From positions 124,001 through 188,000 of the forward strand of contig NZ_JBIRCY010000006.1 in the NCBI RefSeq assembly GCF_044326205.1: DNA of 64,000 bases. Direction: 5' to 3'. Below, piece by piece: positions 36,471 to 45,553 of the stretch (position 1 is its first letter; each line of letters opens with the position of its first letter). The notes beneath the pieces were generated by a model, which was not told the DNA's origin, did not search any database, and saw nothing but the letters and a program-made list of their open reading frames with translations. This DNA is from Kumtagia sp044326205. GTDB taxonomy: Bacteria; Pseudomonadota; Alphaproteobacteria; Rhizobiales; Rhizobiaceae. The translations under genes and the position numbers were made by a program.

Positions 36471-37268
36471 CTACGCCTTCATCAGCCACTCATGCTCGGG
36501 CGCGTTGTGGAATTTCCAGGTGCGCTTCGGCCCGGCCATGACGTTGAGATAATAGAGATCGTATCCATGGCACGCCGCACAGGGGTGATAGCCCTTCGGC
36601 ACCATGACGATGTCGCCGTCCTCCACCGCCATCACCTCGTCCAGCGAGCGGTCGTCGGTGTAGACGCGCTGAAAGCCGAAGCCCTGCGGCGGGTTGAGCC
36701 GGTGGTAGTAGGTCTCCTCGAGGTAGGATTCCGCCGGCAGATTGTCCTGGTCGTGCTTGTGCGGCGGATAGCTGGACGTATGGCCGCCCGGCGTGATCAC
36801 CTCGACCACCAGCAGCGAATCGGCCGGCTCGCCTTCCGGCAGGATGTTGGTGACGTAGCGGGTGTTGGTGCCCTTGCCGCGAACCTCCTGCTTGACGTCC
36901 TCGGGGCCGATCACCCGCGCCGGCAGGCCCTTGCCCAGTCCTGGCGCCAGGCAGACGGCGAGTTCGAGGTCGGTCTCGGCGGTGACCGACCATTGCGAAT
37001 CCTGCGGGACGTAGAGCGACCAGGGTTTTCCTTCGAAGGGCGACATGCGCGCGCCGAGCACGCCAAAATCCTCGCCGTCGGCTGTCGCCTCGCCCTTGCC
37101 CGTGACGAAGACCAGACAGACTTCCTGCGAACCCGTCGGTGCCGACACTGTCTGGCCGGGCTTCAACCGGTGAAGCTCGAAACCGACATAACCCCAGCCG
37201 GCGCTTTCCGGCGTGATCTTGGCCACCAGCCCGTCACCGGCTTTGCGCTTGACCAGAAGCTTCGACAT
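36471..37268 (-). CDS. iolB: 5-deoxy-glucuronate isomerase
   Basis: IolB isomerises 5-deoxy-D-glucuronate to 5-dehydro-2-deoxy-D-gluconate in inositol catabolism. The 265-residue cupin protein has GGHTSSYPPHKHDQDN and the EETYYHRLNPPQGFGFQRVYTDD block with metal-binding His/Glu residues, then VMVPKGYHPCAACHGYDLYYLNVMAG. The frame runs to 37451, but the ATG at 37268 fits family length and has GAGGA upstream. It is the last gene of the iolCDE-B operon. Confidence 0.96.
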   Translation of the reverse strand: MSKLLVKRKAGDGLVAKITPESAGWGYVGFELHRLKPGQTVSAPTGSQEVCLVFVTGKGEATADGEDFGVLGARMSPFEGKPWSLYVPQDSQWSVTAETDLELAVCLAPGLGKGLPARVIGPEDVKQEVRGKGTNTRYVTNILPEGEPADSLLVVEVITPGGHTSSYPPHKHDQDNLPAESYLEETYYHRLNPPQGFGFQRVYTDDRSLDEVMAVEDGDIVMVPKGYHPCAACHGYDLYYLNVMAGPKRTWKFHNAPEHEWLMKA

Positions 37269-37273
37269 TTGCG

Positions 37274-37489
37274 TCATTCCTCTTGCTGTTCCTTCGACGG
37301 CTGATCCTGCGGCTTCGGATGGTTCACCAGATACATCCACGCCGCATAGACCGCCATGCCGCCGGCAAGCGTGCCCCAAAAAGCCTGGCCGCTGTAGAAT
37401 TCGAGGCCGGACCAAATCGCACAGACAACAACGATCGCGATCCGAACCCACAGCGGGCGGAGCCAGGGGTGATCGCGGTCGTTGGCCAT
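37274..37489 (-). CDS. Small two-helix membrane protein within the iol operon (DUF3329-like)
   Basis: The 71-residue protein has two membrane helices (WVRIAIVVVCAIWSGLEFYSG and FWGTLAGGMAVYAAWMYLV) and a polar Glu/Gln-rich tail. It lies between iolE and iolB on the same strand and ends 5 bp before the iolB start, so it is co-transcribed. The family name is from memory. Its role in inositol use is unknown. Confidence 0.7.
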   Translation of the reverse strand: MANDRDHPWLRPLWVRIAIVVVCAIWSGLEFYSGQAFWGTLAGGMAVYAAWMYLVNHPKPQDQPSKEQQEE

Positions 37490-37557
37490 GAGGGTAGTAT
37501 CCGTTCGGTTCTGCTTACCTTCGGGCGGCCGTGGCCGCCGCTTCCCTCATATCACGC

Positions 37558-38475
37558 TCAGGCGGCCGGAAAACCCTGTGTTTCGACCGTATAACCCGCC
37601 GCAGTCATGACCCGCATCAATTCCTTGTGGCCGACCTCGGCCATTTTCAGCGGCGGGTTTTTCCGCGGATCCTGCTCGGCCTCGACCACGAACCAGCCTT
37701 CATAACCGTAGTCGGCAAATTTCTGGACGATTGCGCCGAAATCGAGTGAACCGTCGCCCGGCACGGTGAAGGCGCCGAGCGCCACGGCGTCGAGGAACGA
37801 CTGCTTCGACCAGTCGAGGCCGTCGATCACCGGCTGGCGGATGTCCTTCACATGCACGTGGCTGATGCGCTTGTGGTGCCTGTCGATGGCGCGCAGCACG
37901 TCGCCGCCGGCGAAGGCCAGATGCCCGGCGTCGAGCAGCAGCGGAATCCCCTCCCCGGAAAAATTCATGAAGGCGTCGAGCTCGTGCTCGAACTGGACGA
38001 CCGCCGCCATGTGATGGTGGTAGGAAAGCGGCATGCCCTGCCCGGCGCACCATTCGCCGAACTCGGTCACGCGCTTCGCATAGGCCTTCATCTCATCGTC
38101 GGAGAGCACCGCCTTGCCCGCAAGCGGCTTCGAGCGGTCGCCCTGGATCGAGCGGCCGACCTCGCCATAGACGATGCAGGGCGCGTCGACCGCCTTGAAC
38201 AGGTCGATCATCGGCTGGATGCGGTCCTTGTTGGCCGAAATATCCTCGTTGACCAGCGTGCCGGAAAACCAGCCGCCGCATAGCGTCACGTCCGCCTTTT
38301 TCAGGATCGGCAGCATGATTTCCGGGTCTTCTGGAAAACGCCGCCCCTTTTCCATGCCGGTAAAACCCGCCGAGCGCGACTGGCGCAGGCATTCCTCCAG
38401 CGACACGTCGTCGGAGAGTTCGACCAGATCGTCGTTCCACCACGCGATGGGGGACATGCCCAGTTTGGCTTTCAA
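37558..38475 (-). CDS. iolE: Myo-inosose-2 dehydratase
   Basis: IolE dehydrates 2-keto-myo-inositol to 3D-trihydroxycyclohexane-1,2-dione. The 305-residue TIM-barrel protein has SPIAWWNDDLVELSDDVSLEECL at the N-terminus, the metal-ligand segments SYHHHMAAVVQ, PLLLDAGHLAFAGGD and HVHVKDIR, and WFVVEAEQDPRKNP. The start appears to be TTG at 38475 with GGAGAGAAC before it; the next ATG at 38457 would remove conserved residues. A long palindromic repeat separates it from iolD. Confidence 0.95.
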   Translation of the reverse strand: MKAKLGMSPIAWWNDDLVELSDDVSLEECLRQSRSAGFTGMEKGRRFPEDPEIMLPILKKADVTLCGGWFSGTLVNEDISANKDRIQPMIDLFKAVDAPCIVYGEVGRSIQGDRSKPLAGKAVLSDDEMKAYAKRVTEFGEWCAGQGMPLSYHHHMAAVVQFEHELDAFMNFSGEGIPLLLDAGHLAFAGGDVLRAIDRHHKRISHVHVKDIRQPVIDGLDWSKQSFLDAVALGAFTVPGDGSLDFGAIVQKFADYGYEGWFVVEAEQDPRKNPPLKMAEVGHKELMRVMTAAGYTVETQGFPAA

Positions 38476-38490
38476 AGTTCTCTCCGCTTT

Positions 38491-38622
38491 CTACCTCCCC
38501 TTGTGGGGAGGTCGGCGGGCCCAGCCCGCCGGGTGGGGGTGATTTTGGCCGGGCAGCGGTTGGGACCCCCACCCGTCCTTTGGACCCACGCGCCGACCCT
38601 CCCCACGGGGGAGGGTAAGTAG
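38491..38622. repeat. Rhizobial-type palindromic intergenic repeat (RIME/REP-like)
   Basis: The left end CCTCCCCTTGTGGGGAGG and right end CCCTCCCCACGGGGGAGGG are each palindromic. Both are followed inward by TCGGCG (or its complement) and by GGGTGGGGGT (38531-38540) or ACCCCCACCC (38565-38574), giving a nested inverted repeat of about 130 bp. Such units are dispersed in Mesorhizobium-type genomes. It lies inside the iol operon between iolD and iolE and would form a strong RNA structure. Confidence 0.82.
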
Positions 38623-38627
38623 GCGCA

Positions 38628-40472
38628 TCAGTTCACAACACGCTGCCTCAACGCTTCCTCATAGTCCTTGCGGGCCTTGTTGACGCTCGGCCGCACGGAA
38701 ACCTCGGGCACCGCGACATCCCACCAGTGGCCGCCGGCTTCGGTCGAGATCAGCGGATCGGTATCGATGACGATGACGCTGGTCTTCGTGTCAGCCTCGG
38801 CTTCCTTCAGCGCCCGTTCCAGTTCAGCGATCGACGCGACTTTTCGCGCCACAGCCCCCATCGAGGCGGCATGCGCGGCGAAATCGATCTGCGGCAGCAC
38901 CTCGTGTTTCGCGTCCTTCAGCAGATTGTTGAAGTTCGCGCCGCCGGTCGCCATCTGCAGCCGGTTGATGCAGCCGAAACCTCTGTTATCGAGCACGACG
39001 ATGGTCAGCTTCCGGCCGATCATGACCGAAGTGGCGATCTCGGAATTCATCATCATGTAGCTGCCGTCGCCGAGCATGACGATCACGTCGTGGTCGGGTT
39101 TGGCGAGTTTCACGCCGAGCCCGCCGGCGATCTCGTAGCCCATGGTCGAGAAACCGTATTCCATGTGGTAGCTGCCCGGCGCGCCGGCCGGCCACAGCTT
39201 GTGCAACTCGCCCGGCAGCCCGCCCGATGCGCAGACAAGCGTCGCCCTGGAGCCCCGCGCGCGATGCACCGCGCCGATCACCTGCGCGTCCGACGGCAGC
39301 GCGTTGGTCGGATCGGTTACGGCCTTCGCGGCCTGCAGCCAGTCGGCCTTGGCGGCCTTCGCGGTCGCCACCCAGGCGTCGGGCGATTTCCAGCCACCGA
39401 GGCTCGCCCCAAGCGCCTCCAGCCCGGCCCTGGCGTCGGCAACCAGCGGCAGCGCGCGATGTTTTCCGGCATCGAAAGGCTGCGTGTTGAGGCCGACGAT
39501 CTTTACGCCATCCGCCTTGAACAGCGCCCAGGAGCCGGTGGTGAAATCCTGCAGGCGCGAGCCAACCGCCAGCACGACGTCCGCCTGCTCCGCAAGCAGG
39601 TTGGAGGCCGATGATCCGGTGACGCCGACCGAGCCCATGTTGAGCGGGTGCTCGTGCGGCAGGCTCGATTTCCCCGCATTGGTCTCCATGACCGGGATGC
39701 CGTGTTTCTCGGCAAAAGCCTTCAGCGTGCCGGCGGCTTCGGAATAGAGCACTCCGCCGCCGGCAATGATCACCGGCTTTTTTGCGCCCTTCAGCGCCGC
39801 GACGGCGGCCGCGAATTCGCGCTCATCCGGCCGGGGCCGGCGCGGAATCCATATGCGTTCCTCGAAGAAACTCTCCGGATAATCAAAAGCCTCGGCCTGC
39901 ACGTCCTGGCAGAGGCTGAGCGTCACCGGCCCGCATTCGGCCGGATCGGTCAAGACCTGCATGGCACGGTTGAGCGCGGACATGATCTGCTCGGGCCGCG
40001 TGATGCGGTCGAAATAACGGCTGACCGGCCGGAAACAGTCGTTGGCGGAGACGGTGCCGTCGGCCCAGTCCTCCACCTGTTGCAAAACCGGGTCGGGTGC
40101 GCGATTGGCAAAGACATCACCGGGCAGCAGCAACAGCGGGATGCGGTTGACATGCGCGAGCGCGGCCGCCGTCACCATGTTGGTGGCGCCCGGCCCGATC
40201 GACGAGGTCGCGGCCATGAAACGGCGGCGGAAACTCGCCTTGGCGAAGGCGATCGCCGCATGCGCCATGCCCTGCTCGTTGTGCGCGCGGTAGGTCGGGA
40301 GCTCGTCGCGCACCTGGTAGAGCGCCTCGCCGACGCCGGCGACGTTGCCGTGGCCGAAGATCGCCCAGACACCGCCGAAGATCGGCATTTTCGCCCCATC
40401 TATCTCGGTCATCTGACGGGCCAAATAGCGCGTCAGCGCCTGCGCCATGGTCAGGCGGATGGTCTTGGTCAT
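38628..40472 (-). CDS. iolD: 3D-(3,5/4)-trihydroxycyclohexane-1,2-dione acylhydrolase
   Basis: IolD is a thiamine-diphosphate enzyme that opens the inositol ring to give 5-deoxy-glucuronate. The 614-residue protein has three TPP-family domains: the N-terminal domain with YRAHNEQGMAHAAIAFAKA holding the catalytic Glu, a central Rossmann domain (KKPVIIAGGGVLYSEA), and the C-terminal TPP-binding motif LGDGSYMMMNSEIATSVMIG. GGAGGAAACA precedes the ATG at 40472, overriding the frame from 40544. Confidence 0.96.
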   Translation of the reverse strand: MTKTIRLTMAQALTRYLARQMTEIDGAKMPIFGGVWAIFGHGNVAGVGEALYQVRDELPTYRAHNEQGMAHAAIAFAKASFRRRFMAATSSIGPGATNMVTAAALAHVNRIPLLLLPGDVFANRAPDPVLQQVEDWADGTVSANDCFRPVSRYFDRITRPEQIMSALNRAMQVLTDPAECGPVTLSLCQDVQAEAFDYPESFFEERIWIPRRPRPDEREFAAAVAALKGAKKPVIIAGGGVLYSEAAGTLKAFAEKHGIPVMETNAGKSSLPHEHPLNMGSVGVTGSSASNLLAEQADVVLAVGSRLQDFTTGSWALFKADGVKIVGLNTQPFDAGKHRALPLVADARAGLEALGASLGGWKSPDAWVATAKAAKADWLQAAKAVTDPTNALPSDAQVIGAVHRARGSRATLVCASGGLPGELHKLWPAGAPGSYHMEYGFSTMGYEIAGGLGVKLAKPDHDVIVMLGDGSYMMMNSEIATSVMIGRKLTIVVLDNRGFGCINRLQMATGGANFNNLLKDAKHEVLPQIDFAAHAASMGAVARKVASIAELERALKEAEADTKTSVIVIDTDPLISTEAGGHWWDVAVPEVSVRPSVNKARKDYEEALRQRVVN

Positions 40473-40510
40473 TGTTTCCTCCCGAACCGTGCCGGATATC
40501 TTTTTGCGGA

Positions 40511-42445
40511 TTATGCCGCCTTGCGGCTGCGCGCCGCAAGCCATGCCGAGGTCAGCCGCTCGAAACGCGCGGCCATCTCGGCAATCGCTTCCTCGTCGCC
40601 GATCTTGCCCGCGAACCAGCGCTCCGCCGGCTCCATGAAAATGGTGCGGCCGACGGCAAAACCCTTCACCACCGGCGCGTCGGCAGTGGCGCGGAAAGCC
40701 TGGACAAGCTCATTCTCAGGCGCTTCGAGGCCGAGCAGCACGACGCCGCGGCAGAGCGGATCGCTGCGCTCGATGACGGCGCCGATGCGCCGCCACGCGG
40801 CCGCGGAATTCTGAGGCTCCAGCTTCCACCAGTCCGGCTTGATGCCCAGCGCATAAAGCTCTTCCAGAGCGCGCGGCACCGTGTCCTCGGCGAGCGGGCC
40901 GTGCTTGCCGGCGATGATCTCGACCAGCAGTTCGCGCCCCACCTTGCGCGCGGCCTCGAACAGGGTGCGCAGCTTGTCCTGCTGTTCCAGCTTCAGCGCC
41001 GCCGGATCGTCCGGATGATAGAAGCACAGGCATTTTATGCAGTGCTCGACCGGCCACTCGACCAGTTGCGAGCCGATGTCCTGGCTGAACTCGAAGCGCA
41101 GCGGCCGCGAGCCAGGCAGTTCGACCGGGCGGCCGAGCCAGGCGAAGGAATGCCGCGCGAACTCGAACATGGCGTCGCGGCCATGCTTCTCGTCGATCAG
41201 CATGCCGTAGCCGTCCCGGCCACCGGCGACGCGCGCGGCGGCCTTCACAGCCAGAACCTTGAATTGCCCGATCTTCCCGCTATCCACGCCGGCGGCGGCC
41301 GCAGCCTCTTCGAGCTGCACCCGATGGTCGATCGCCAGCGCCATCAGCAACTGGATCGCGCGGCGCCGCGTCGTCGCCCAATGGATGGTGTTGAGCGTCT
41401 CGTCCTTGCGCAGGGCCCGGTGCGGACTGCCATGTTCGAGGAAATACTGCAATTCGGCCCAGGTCGGATATTCCGGCGAGCAGAGCAGCCGCGACACGGC
41501 GAAGGCGCCGCAGGCATTGGCCCAGGTCGCCGCCGTCTCCAGGCTCTCGCCGCCCAACCAGCCGCGCAGCAGGCCGGACATGAAGGCGTCGCCGGCGCCA
41601 AGCACGTTGAACACCTCGATCGGAAAACCCTTGCCGACGACGCCGTCCTCCAGATCGTCGCTGATCGGCCCATCATAGACGATGCAGCCCATTGCGCCGC
41701 GTTTCAGCACGATCGTCGCCTGCGAGAGAGCGCGGATCGCCTTCAGCGCGCTCAGCGGATCGTCGGCGCCGGAGGCGATCATGATCTCCTCTTCGGTGCC
41801 CACGATCAGGTCGCAATCCGGCAGCACGGATTTGAGCCGGTTCGAAACCCGGTCGGACTTCACGTAACGCTCGAAGCCGGCGGCATGGCCGGCAAGGCCC
41901 CAGAGGTTCGGCCGGTAGTCGATGTCGAATACAACCTTGCGGCCATGCGCCTTGGCGATTCTTATCGCCTTGCGCTGCGCGGCCTCGGTGTTCTCCCGCG
42001 AAAAATGCGTGCCGGTCACCACCACGGCGCGCGCGGAGGCGACGAAGGCTTCATCGACATCATCCGGGTCTAGCGCCATGTCGGCGCAGTCGGTGCGCAC
42101 GAAGATCATCGGCGAGACGCCTTCCTCCTCTACCGCCAGCAGCACCAGCGCCGTCAGCCGCTCCTTGTCGGTGACCAGCCCGTCGACCGACACGCCCTCG
42201 CGGCGCATCTGCTCGCGGATGAAACGCCCCATCTGCTCGTCGCCGACGCGCGTCAGCAGCGCCGAGCGCAGACCGAGCCGCGCCGTGCCGACGGCGATGT
42301 TGGCCGGGCATCCGCCGACCGATTTTGCGAAGGATGCGATATCCTCGAGGCGTGAGCCGATCTGCTGGCCGTAGAGGTCCACGGACGCGCGGCCCATGGT
42401 GATGACGTCGAGTTCTGCCGTGTTTTCGTCCGGCGGATTCGCCAT
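40511..42445 (-). CDS. iolC: 5-dehydro-2-deoxygluconokinase fused to DUF2090 (IolC-type)
   Basis: The 644-residue protein has two domains. Residues 1-325 are a PfkB kinase: GGCPANIA (44-51) and the NVLGAGDAFMSG motif with catalytic Asp286. Residues 330-640 are DUF2090, a TIM-barrel region with AIDHRVQLEEAA and CIKCLCFYHPDDP, thought to supply aldolase activity on 5-dehydro-2-deoxygluconate 6-phosphate and so replace IolJ. No separate iolJ gene is seen. It is the first iol structural gene, preceded by two operator-like sites. Confidence 0.95.
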   Translation of the reverse strand: MANPPDENTAELDVITMGRASVDLYGQQIGSRLEDIASFAKSVGGCPANIAVGTARLGLRSALLTRVGDEQMGRFIREQMRREGVSVDGLVTDKERLTALVLLAVEEEGVSPMIFVRTDCADMALDPDDVDEAFVASARAVVVTGTHFSRENTEAAQRKAIRIAKAHGRKVVFDIDYRPNLWGLAGHAAGFERYVKSDRVSNRLKSVLPDCDLIVGTEEEIMIASGADDPLSALKAIRALSQATIVLKRGAMGCIVYDGPISDDLEDGVVGKGFPIEVFNVLGAGDAFMSGLLRGWLGGESLETAATWANACGAFAVSRLLCSPEYPTWAELQYFLEHGSPHRALRKDETLNTIHWATTRRRAIQLLMALAIDHRVQLEEAAAAAGVDSGKIGQFKVLAVKAAARVAGGRDGYGMLIDEKHGRDAMFEFARHSFAWLGRPVELPGSRPLRFEFSQDIGSQLVEWPVEHCIKCLCFYHPDDPAALKLEQQDKLRTLFEAARKVGRELLVEIIAGKHGPLAEDTVPRALEELYALGIKPDWWKLEPQNSAAAWRRIGAVIERSDPLCRGVVLLGLEAPENELVQAFRATADAPVVKGFAVGRTIFMEPAERWFAGKIGDEEAIAEMAARFERLTSAWLAARSRKAA

Positions 42446-42503
42446 GATCGCCTCCCATCGTCAAAGGATGCGCGGCCCACAGACCCCGCGAATGACGTCT
42501 CAA

Positions 42504-42548
42504 TGAAATATTAATTCCACCTTTCAGTCAATATGGAATGTACATTCC
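42504..42548. promoter_or_regulatory. Probable IolR operator pair upstream of iolC
   Basis: Site 1 is TGAAATATTAATTCCA (42504-42519). Site 2 is the perfect palindrome GGAATGTACATTCC (42535-42548), which fits the GGAA-N6-TTCC motif that I recall for Sinorhizobium IolR. Both lie between the regulator gene stop and the iolC start. Confidence 0.65.
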
Positions 42549-42549
42549 C

Positions 42550-43422
42550 TCACCGCGCGGCCACCTTTTTCCCGCGCCGCGACGGCGACCGCCGTTTCTC
42601 GGCAACGCCGACCGACAGGGCCATCGACAGCGCCATTGTGGCCGAAAGCGAACGGAATCCGCCGAAATCCGCCTCCGCCACCTCGAACCATACGTCGGCG
42701 AACTGCGCCAGCGGCGAAAAGGCGCTGTCGGTGATCGCCACCATAGGTACGCCCTGCTCGGACAGCAGCCGCGCCTCCTCGATGGTGGCCGGCGCATAGG
42801 GCGAGAAGCTGATGGCGAGCACGGCATCCCTGGCGGTTGCGAAGGAGATGACCTCCGGGTTTAGGCCCGACGGCGACTCGACGATCTGGCTACGCACCTT
42901 CAGCTTGCCCAGCGCATAGGCGATGTAGCTGGCGACCGGATAGGAGCGGCGGCGCGCCAGGATATAGATCGTCTCGGCTTCGGCCAGCATCGCGATGGCG
43001 CGGTTCAGCACCTCCTCGTCCAGCGTACGTGTCATCGTCGCCAGCGAATTCTCCGACGCCGTGAGAAAACCTTCCAGGATCTTCCGGCTGCCGCCCCCCT
43101 CCGCTCCCTCCGCGCGTAGTCCGCTCAGCCGCTCCTCGTATGAGGAATTGCGCTCGCGCAGCCTTTCGCGGAACACCGATTGCAGGCTGGTGAAGCCGGC
43201 AAAGCCCAGATGCTGGGCGAAGCGGATCAGCGTCGAAGGCTGCACGCCCGCCGATGCGGCGATGCTGGCCGCCGTGCCGAAGGCGATCTCATCCGGATTG
43301 TCGAGCGAATAGGCGGCGACCTGGGCGATGCGCTTTGGCAGCGATTGCCGGCGTTCGAGGATCAGCGCGCGCAGCGTGTCGTAGTCGCGCGGCGCCTCGT
43401 CCTCCATTCCCTGCTCACTCAT
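42550..43422 (-). CDS. iolR: MurR/RpiR family transcriptional regulator (IolR-like)
   Basis: The 290-residue repressor-type protein has an N-terminal HTH_6 domain (residues 20-95; KRIAQVAAYSLDNPDEIAFGTAASIAASAGVQPSTLIRFAQHLGF). A SIS sugar-phosphate-binding domain (about 125-255; IYILARRRSYPVASYIAYAL, AISFSPYAPATIEEARLLSEQG) follows. GGGAGGTCGGCGCGA precedes the ATG. It is immediately upstream of iolC and divergent from a dehydrogenase gene, and is the obvious regulator of the cluster. The inducer is probably an inositol-pathway phosphate intermediate (inference). Confidence 0.88.
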   Translation of the reverse strand: MSEQGMEDEAPRDYDTLRALILERRQSLPKRIAQVAAYSLDNPDEIAFGTAASIAASAGVQPSTLIRFAQHLGFAGFTSLQSVFRERLRERNSSYEERLSGLRAEGAEGGGSRKILEGFLTASENSLATMTRTLDEEVLNRAIAMLAEAETIYILARRRSYPVASYIAYALGKLKVRSQIVESPSGLNPEVISFATARDAVLAISFSPYAPATIEEARLLSEQGVPMVAITDSAFSPLAQFADVWFEVAEADFGGFRSLSATMALSMALSVGVAEKRRSPSRRGKKVAAR

Positions 43423-43472
43423 TCGCGCCGACCTCCCGGATCATGCCGCTGCGACATGTTCAAACAATAAAA

Positions 43473-43488
43473 TGAACCAGCCGTTCCA
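43473..43488. promoter_or_regulatory. Probable IolR operator between iolR and a divergent dehydrogenase gene
   Basis: TGAACCAGCCGTTCCA has the same TGAA-N7-TTCCA frame as the sites before iolC and the inositol-type binding-protein gene. Flanking AA and TT extend the symmetry. It also overlaps a GTTCA-N10-TGAAC inverted repeat starting at 43458. Confidence 0.55.
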
Positions 43489-43559
43489 TTTCAACAAAAA
43501 ATCGACTAACTCGTACAAAATTGCCGCTGGAGCCGGCACGCAAGGTTGGAGGATCGAAA

Positions 43560-44669
43560 ATGATTGGCGTCGGACTGATCGGCACGGGCTTCATGGGCAA
43601 ATGCCACGCGCTGGCGTGGAATTCGGTCGGCACCGTATTCGGTGACGTGCCGGAAATAAAGCTCGTCCACCTGGGCGAAGCCAATGATGAGCTGGCTAAT
43701 AAGAAAGGCCGCGAGTTCGGCTTCGCGAAAGCGTCAGGAGATTGGCGCGCCGTGGTGAACGACCCGGAGGTCGACATCGTCTCGGTCACCTCGCCCAACC
43801 AGTTCCACCCGGAGATGGCGATTGAAGCGCTGAAGGCCGGAAAACACGTCTGGTGCGAGAAGCCGATGGCCCCGGCGCTGGTCGAATCGCGAGCCATGAC
43901 CGATGAGGCGCGCAAATCCGGCAAGGTCGCGGTGCTTGGCTACAACTACATCCAGAGCCCCGCCTTCCGGCATATCCGCCAGTTGCTCGACGAAAAGATC
44001 ATCGGCGACGTCAACCTCGTCCGCATCGAGATGGACGAGGACTTCATGGCCGATCCGGAAGCCCTGTTCTTCTGGAAGCACGAGGCCGCGTCCGGCTACG
44101 GCGCGCTCGATGATTTCGCCGTGCATCCGCTGTCGCTGGTCTCGAAACTCTTCGGACGCGTGTCGCGCGTCATGTGCGACATGGCGAAACCCTATGCCGA
44201 CCGCGCCGTCGCCGGCGGCGGGCGCCGCGACGTCGAGACTTACGACATCGCCAGCGTGCTGATGCGGCTGGAAAACGGCATCGCCGGCACGCTGCTGGTC
44301 AACCGCTCGGCCTGGGGCCGCAAGGGACGCATCGCCATCCAGATCTTCGGCTCGAAAGGCTCGATCGTCTTCGACCAGGAGCGCTTCAACGAGCTTCAGC
44401 TCTATGTGACATCCGACCGCCCCACCGAGCAGGGTTTTCGCACGATCCTGATCGCGCCGCAGCACAAGCCCTACGACAGGTTCATCCCGGCGCCCGGCCA
44501 TGGCCTCGGTTTCAACGACCTGAAGACGATCGAATGCCGCGAACTGATCTCGCGGCTGGAGGGCAAGCCAGCCCACATCGTCGACTTCGACGAGGGGCTG
44601 GAGATCGAGCGCACCGTGCACGCCATGGCGCGTTCGTTCGAGCTATCCTCGTGGGTGGAGGTGCGATGA
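43560..44669 (+). CDS. Gfo/Idh/MocA family oxidoreductase
   Basis: The 369-residue dehydrogenase has an N-terminal Rossmann domain (IGVGLIGTGFMGKCHALAW), VWCEKPMAPA with the conserved Lys-Pro of the active site, and a C-terminal alpha/beta domain with GYGALDDFAVHPLSLV, holding the catalytic Asp and His. Likely substrates are inositol isomers or related sugars (inference from location). GGAGGATCGAAA precedes the ATG at 43560. It is transcribed away from iolR across a shared operator-like site. Confidence 0.88.
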   Translation: MIGVGLIGTGFMGKCHALAWNSVGTVFGDVPEIKLVHLGEANDELANKKGREFGFAKASGDWRAVVNDPEVDIVSVTSPNQFHPEMAIEALKAGKHVWCEKPMAPALVESRAMTDEARKSGKVAVLGYNYIQSPAFRHIRQLLDEKIIGDVNLVRIEMDEDFMADPEALFFWKHEAASGYGALDDFAVHPLSLVSKLFGRVSRVMCDMAKPYADRAVAGGGRRDVETYDIASVLMRLENGIAGTLLVNRSAWGRKGRIAIQIFGSKGSIVFDQERFNELQLYVTSDRPTEQGFRTILIAPQHKPYDRFIPAPGHGLGFNDLKTIECRELISRLEGKPAHIVDFDEGLEIERTVHAMARSFELSSWVEVR

Positions 44670-44676
44670 TATCGCG

Positions 44677-45465
44677 CTACTCCCCGACAACCCCCGCGAC
44701 GTTCTGGTCATAATCGACCAGCGAGCCGGTCATGATGCCGGAATGCGGGCTGATCATATAGGCGATCAGGCCGGCGAGTTGGTCGGGTTTCGCCAGTTGT
44801 CCCATCGGCTGTCCGGCTTCGGCCTTCTCCAGCCAGTCGGCCGGCGCGTCATGCCATTTCTGCTGCACGATGTTCTCCCCGGGCGTGTCCATCCAGCCCG
44901 GCAGCACGGCGTTCACGCGGATGCGGTTCTTGCGGTAGGCGTTGGCGGCGTTCTTGGTCAGCACCGCCAGCGCGCCCTTGCTCGACGAATAGGGCGCCAG
45001 GAACGACTGGCCGGCATGCGCCGACATCGACAGCACGTTGACGATCGAGCCGGGCTTTTCGGCCTCCAGCAGATGACGCACCAGCCGCTGCATCAGGAAG
45101 AAAGGGCCGCGCACATTGGTGTGGAAAATCTGGTCGAAGACTTCAGGCGTGGTGTCGACCAGCGAGCCACGCGCCGAGGTGGCGGCGGCGTTGACCAGCG
45201 CGTTGAGGCTGCCGAAATGCCCAAGCGCCTCGGCCACGACATGGCCGCTGGCGGCGGCGTCCGACAGGTCGGCGCTGATGAAGATCACGTCTGCGCCTTT
45301 CTTCTTCAGCGCGTCGACGGCGGCCTTGCCCTTCTCCTTCGAACGGCCGACCAGTGCTACAGCGCGGCACCCCTCATCCACCAGCCGGTTCGCCACTGCC
45401 AGGCCGACACCCTGCGCGCCGCCTGTCACAATGGCGCGTGTGTGGCTGTTGCGTCCCTCATCCAT
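44677..45465 (-). CDS. SDR family oxidoreductase in the inositol cluster
   Basis: This 262-residue short-chain dehydrogenase has VTGGAQGVGLAVANRL, NAAATSARGS in place of NNAG, catalytic Ser in VLSMSAH and the YSSSKGAL Tyr-x3-Lys pair. NADP preference is likely from GRSKEKG. GGAGAGATGGAAAG precedes the ATG. It is 88 bp downstream of iolG on the same strand and probably acts on a sugar or cyclitol; the substrate is not known. Confidence 0.85.
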   Translation of the reverse strand: MDEGRNSHTRAIVTGGAQGVGLAVANRLVDEGCRAVALVGRSKEKGKAAVDALKKKGADVIFISADLSDAAASGHVVAEALGHFGSLNALVNAAATSARGSLVDTTPEVFDQIFHTNVRGPFFLMQRLVRHLLEAEKPGSIVNVLSMSAHAGQSFLAPYSSSKGALAVLTKNAANAYRKNRIRVNAVLPGWMDTPGENIVQQKWHDAPADWLEKAEAGQPMGQLAKPDQLAGLIAYMISPHSGIMTGSLVDYDQNVAGVVGE

Positions 45466-45553
45466 CTTTCCATCTCTCCATCAAATGCCAAACCGCCCTG
45501 CCCTCATGCGGGAGGCGCGGCGTGTCAAACCCTATTGCCTTGTCCGTCTGCCT

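Noticed and set aside
38491..38622. CRISPR-like or IS-like structure between iolD and iolE
   Set aside because: There is no repeated spacer pattern and no transposase; the structure is a single nested palindrome, listed as an intergenic repeat.
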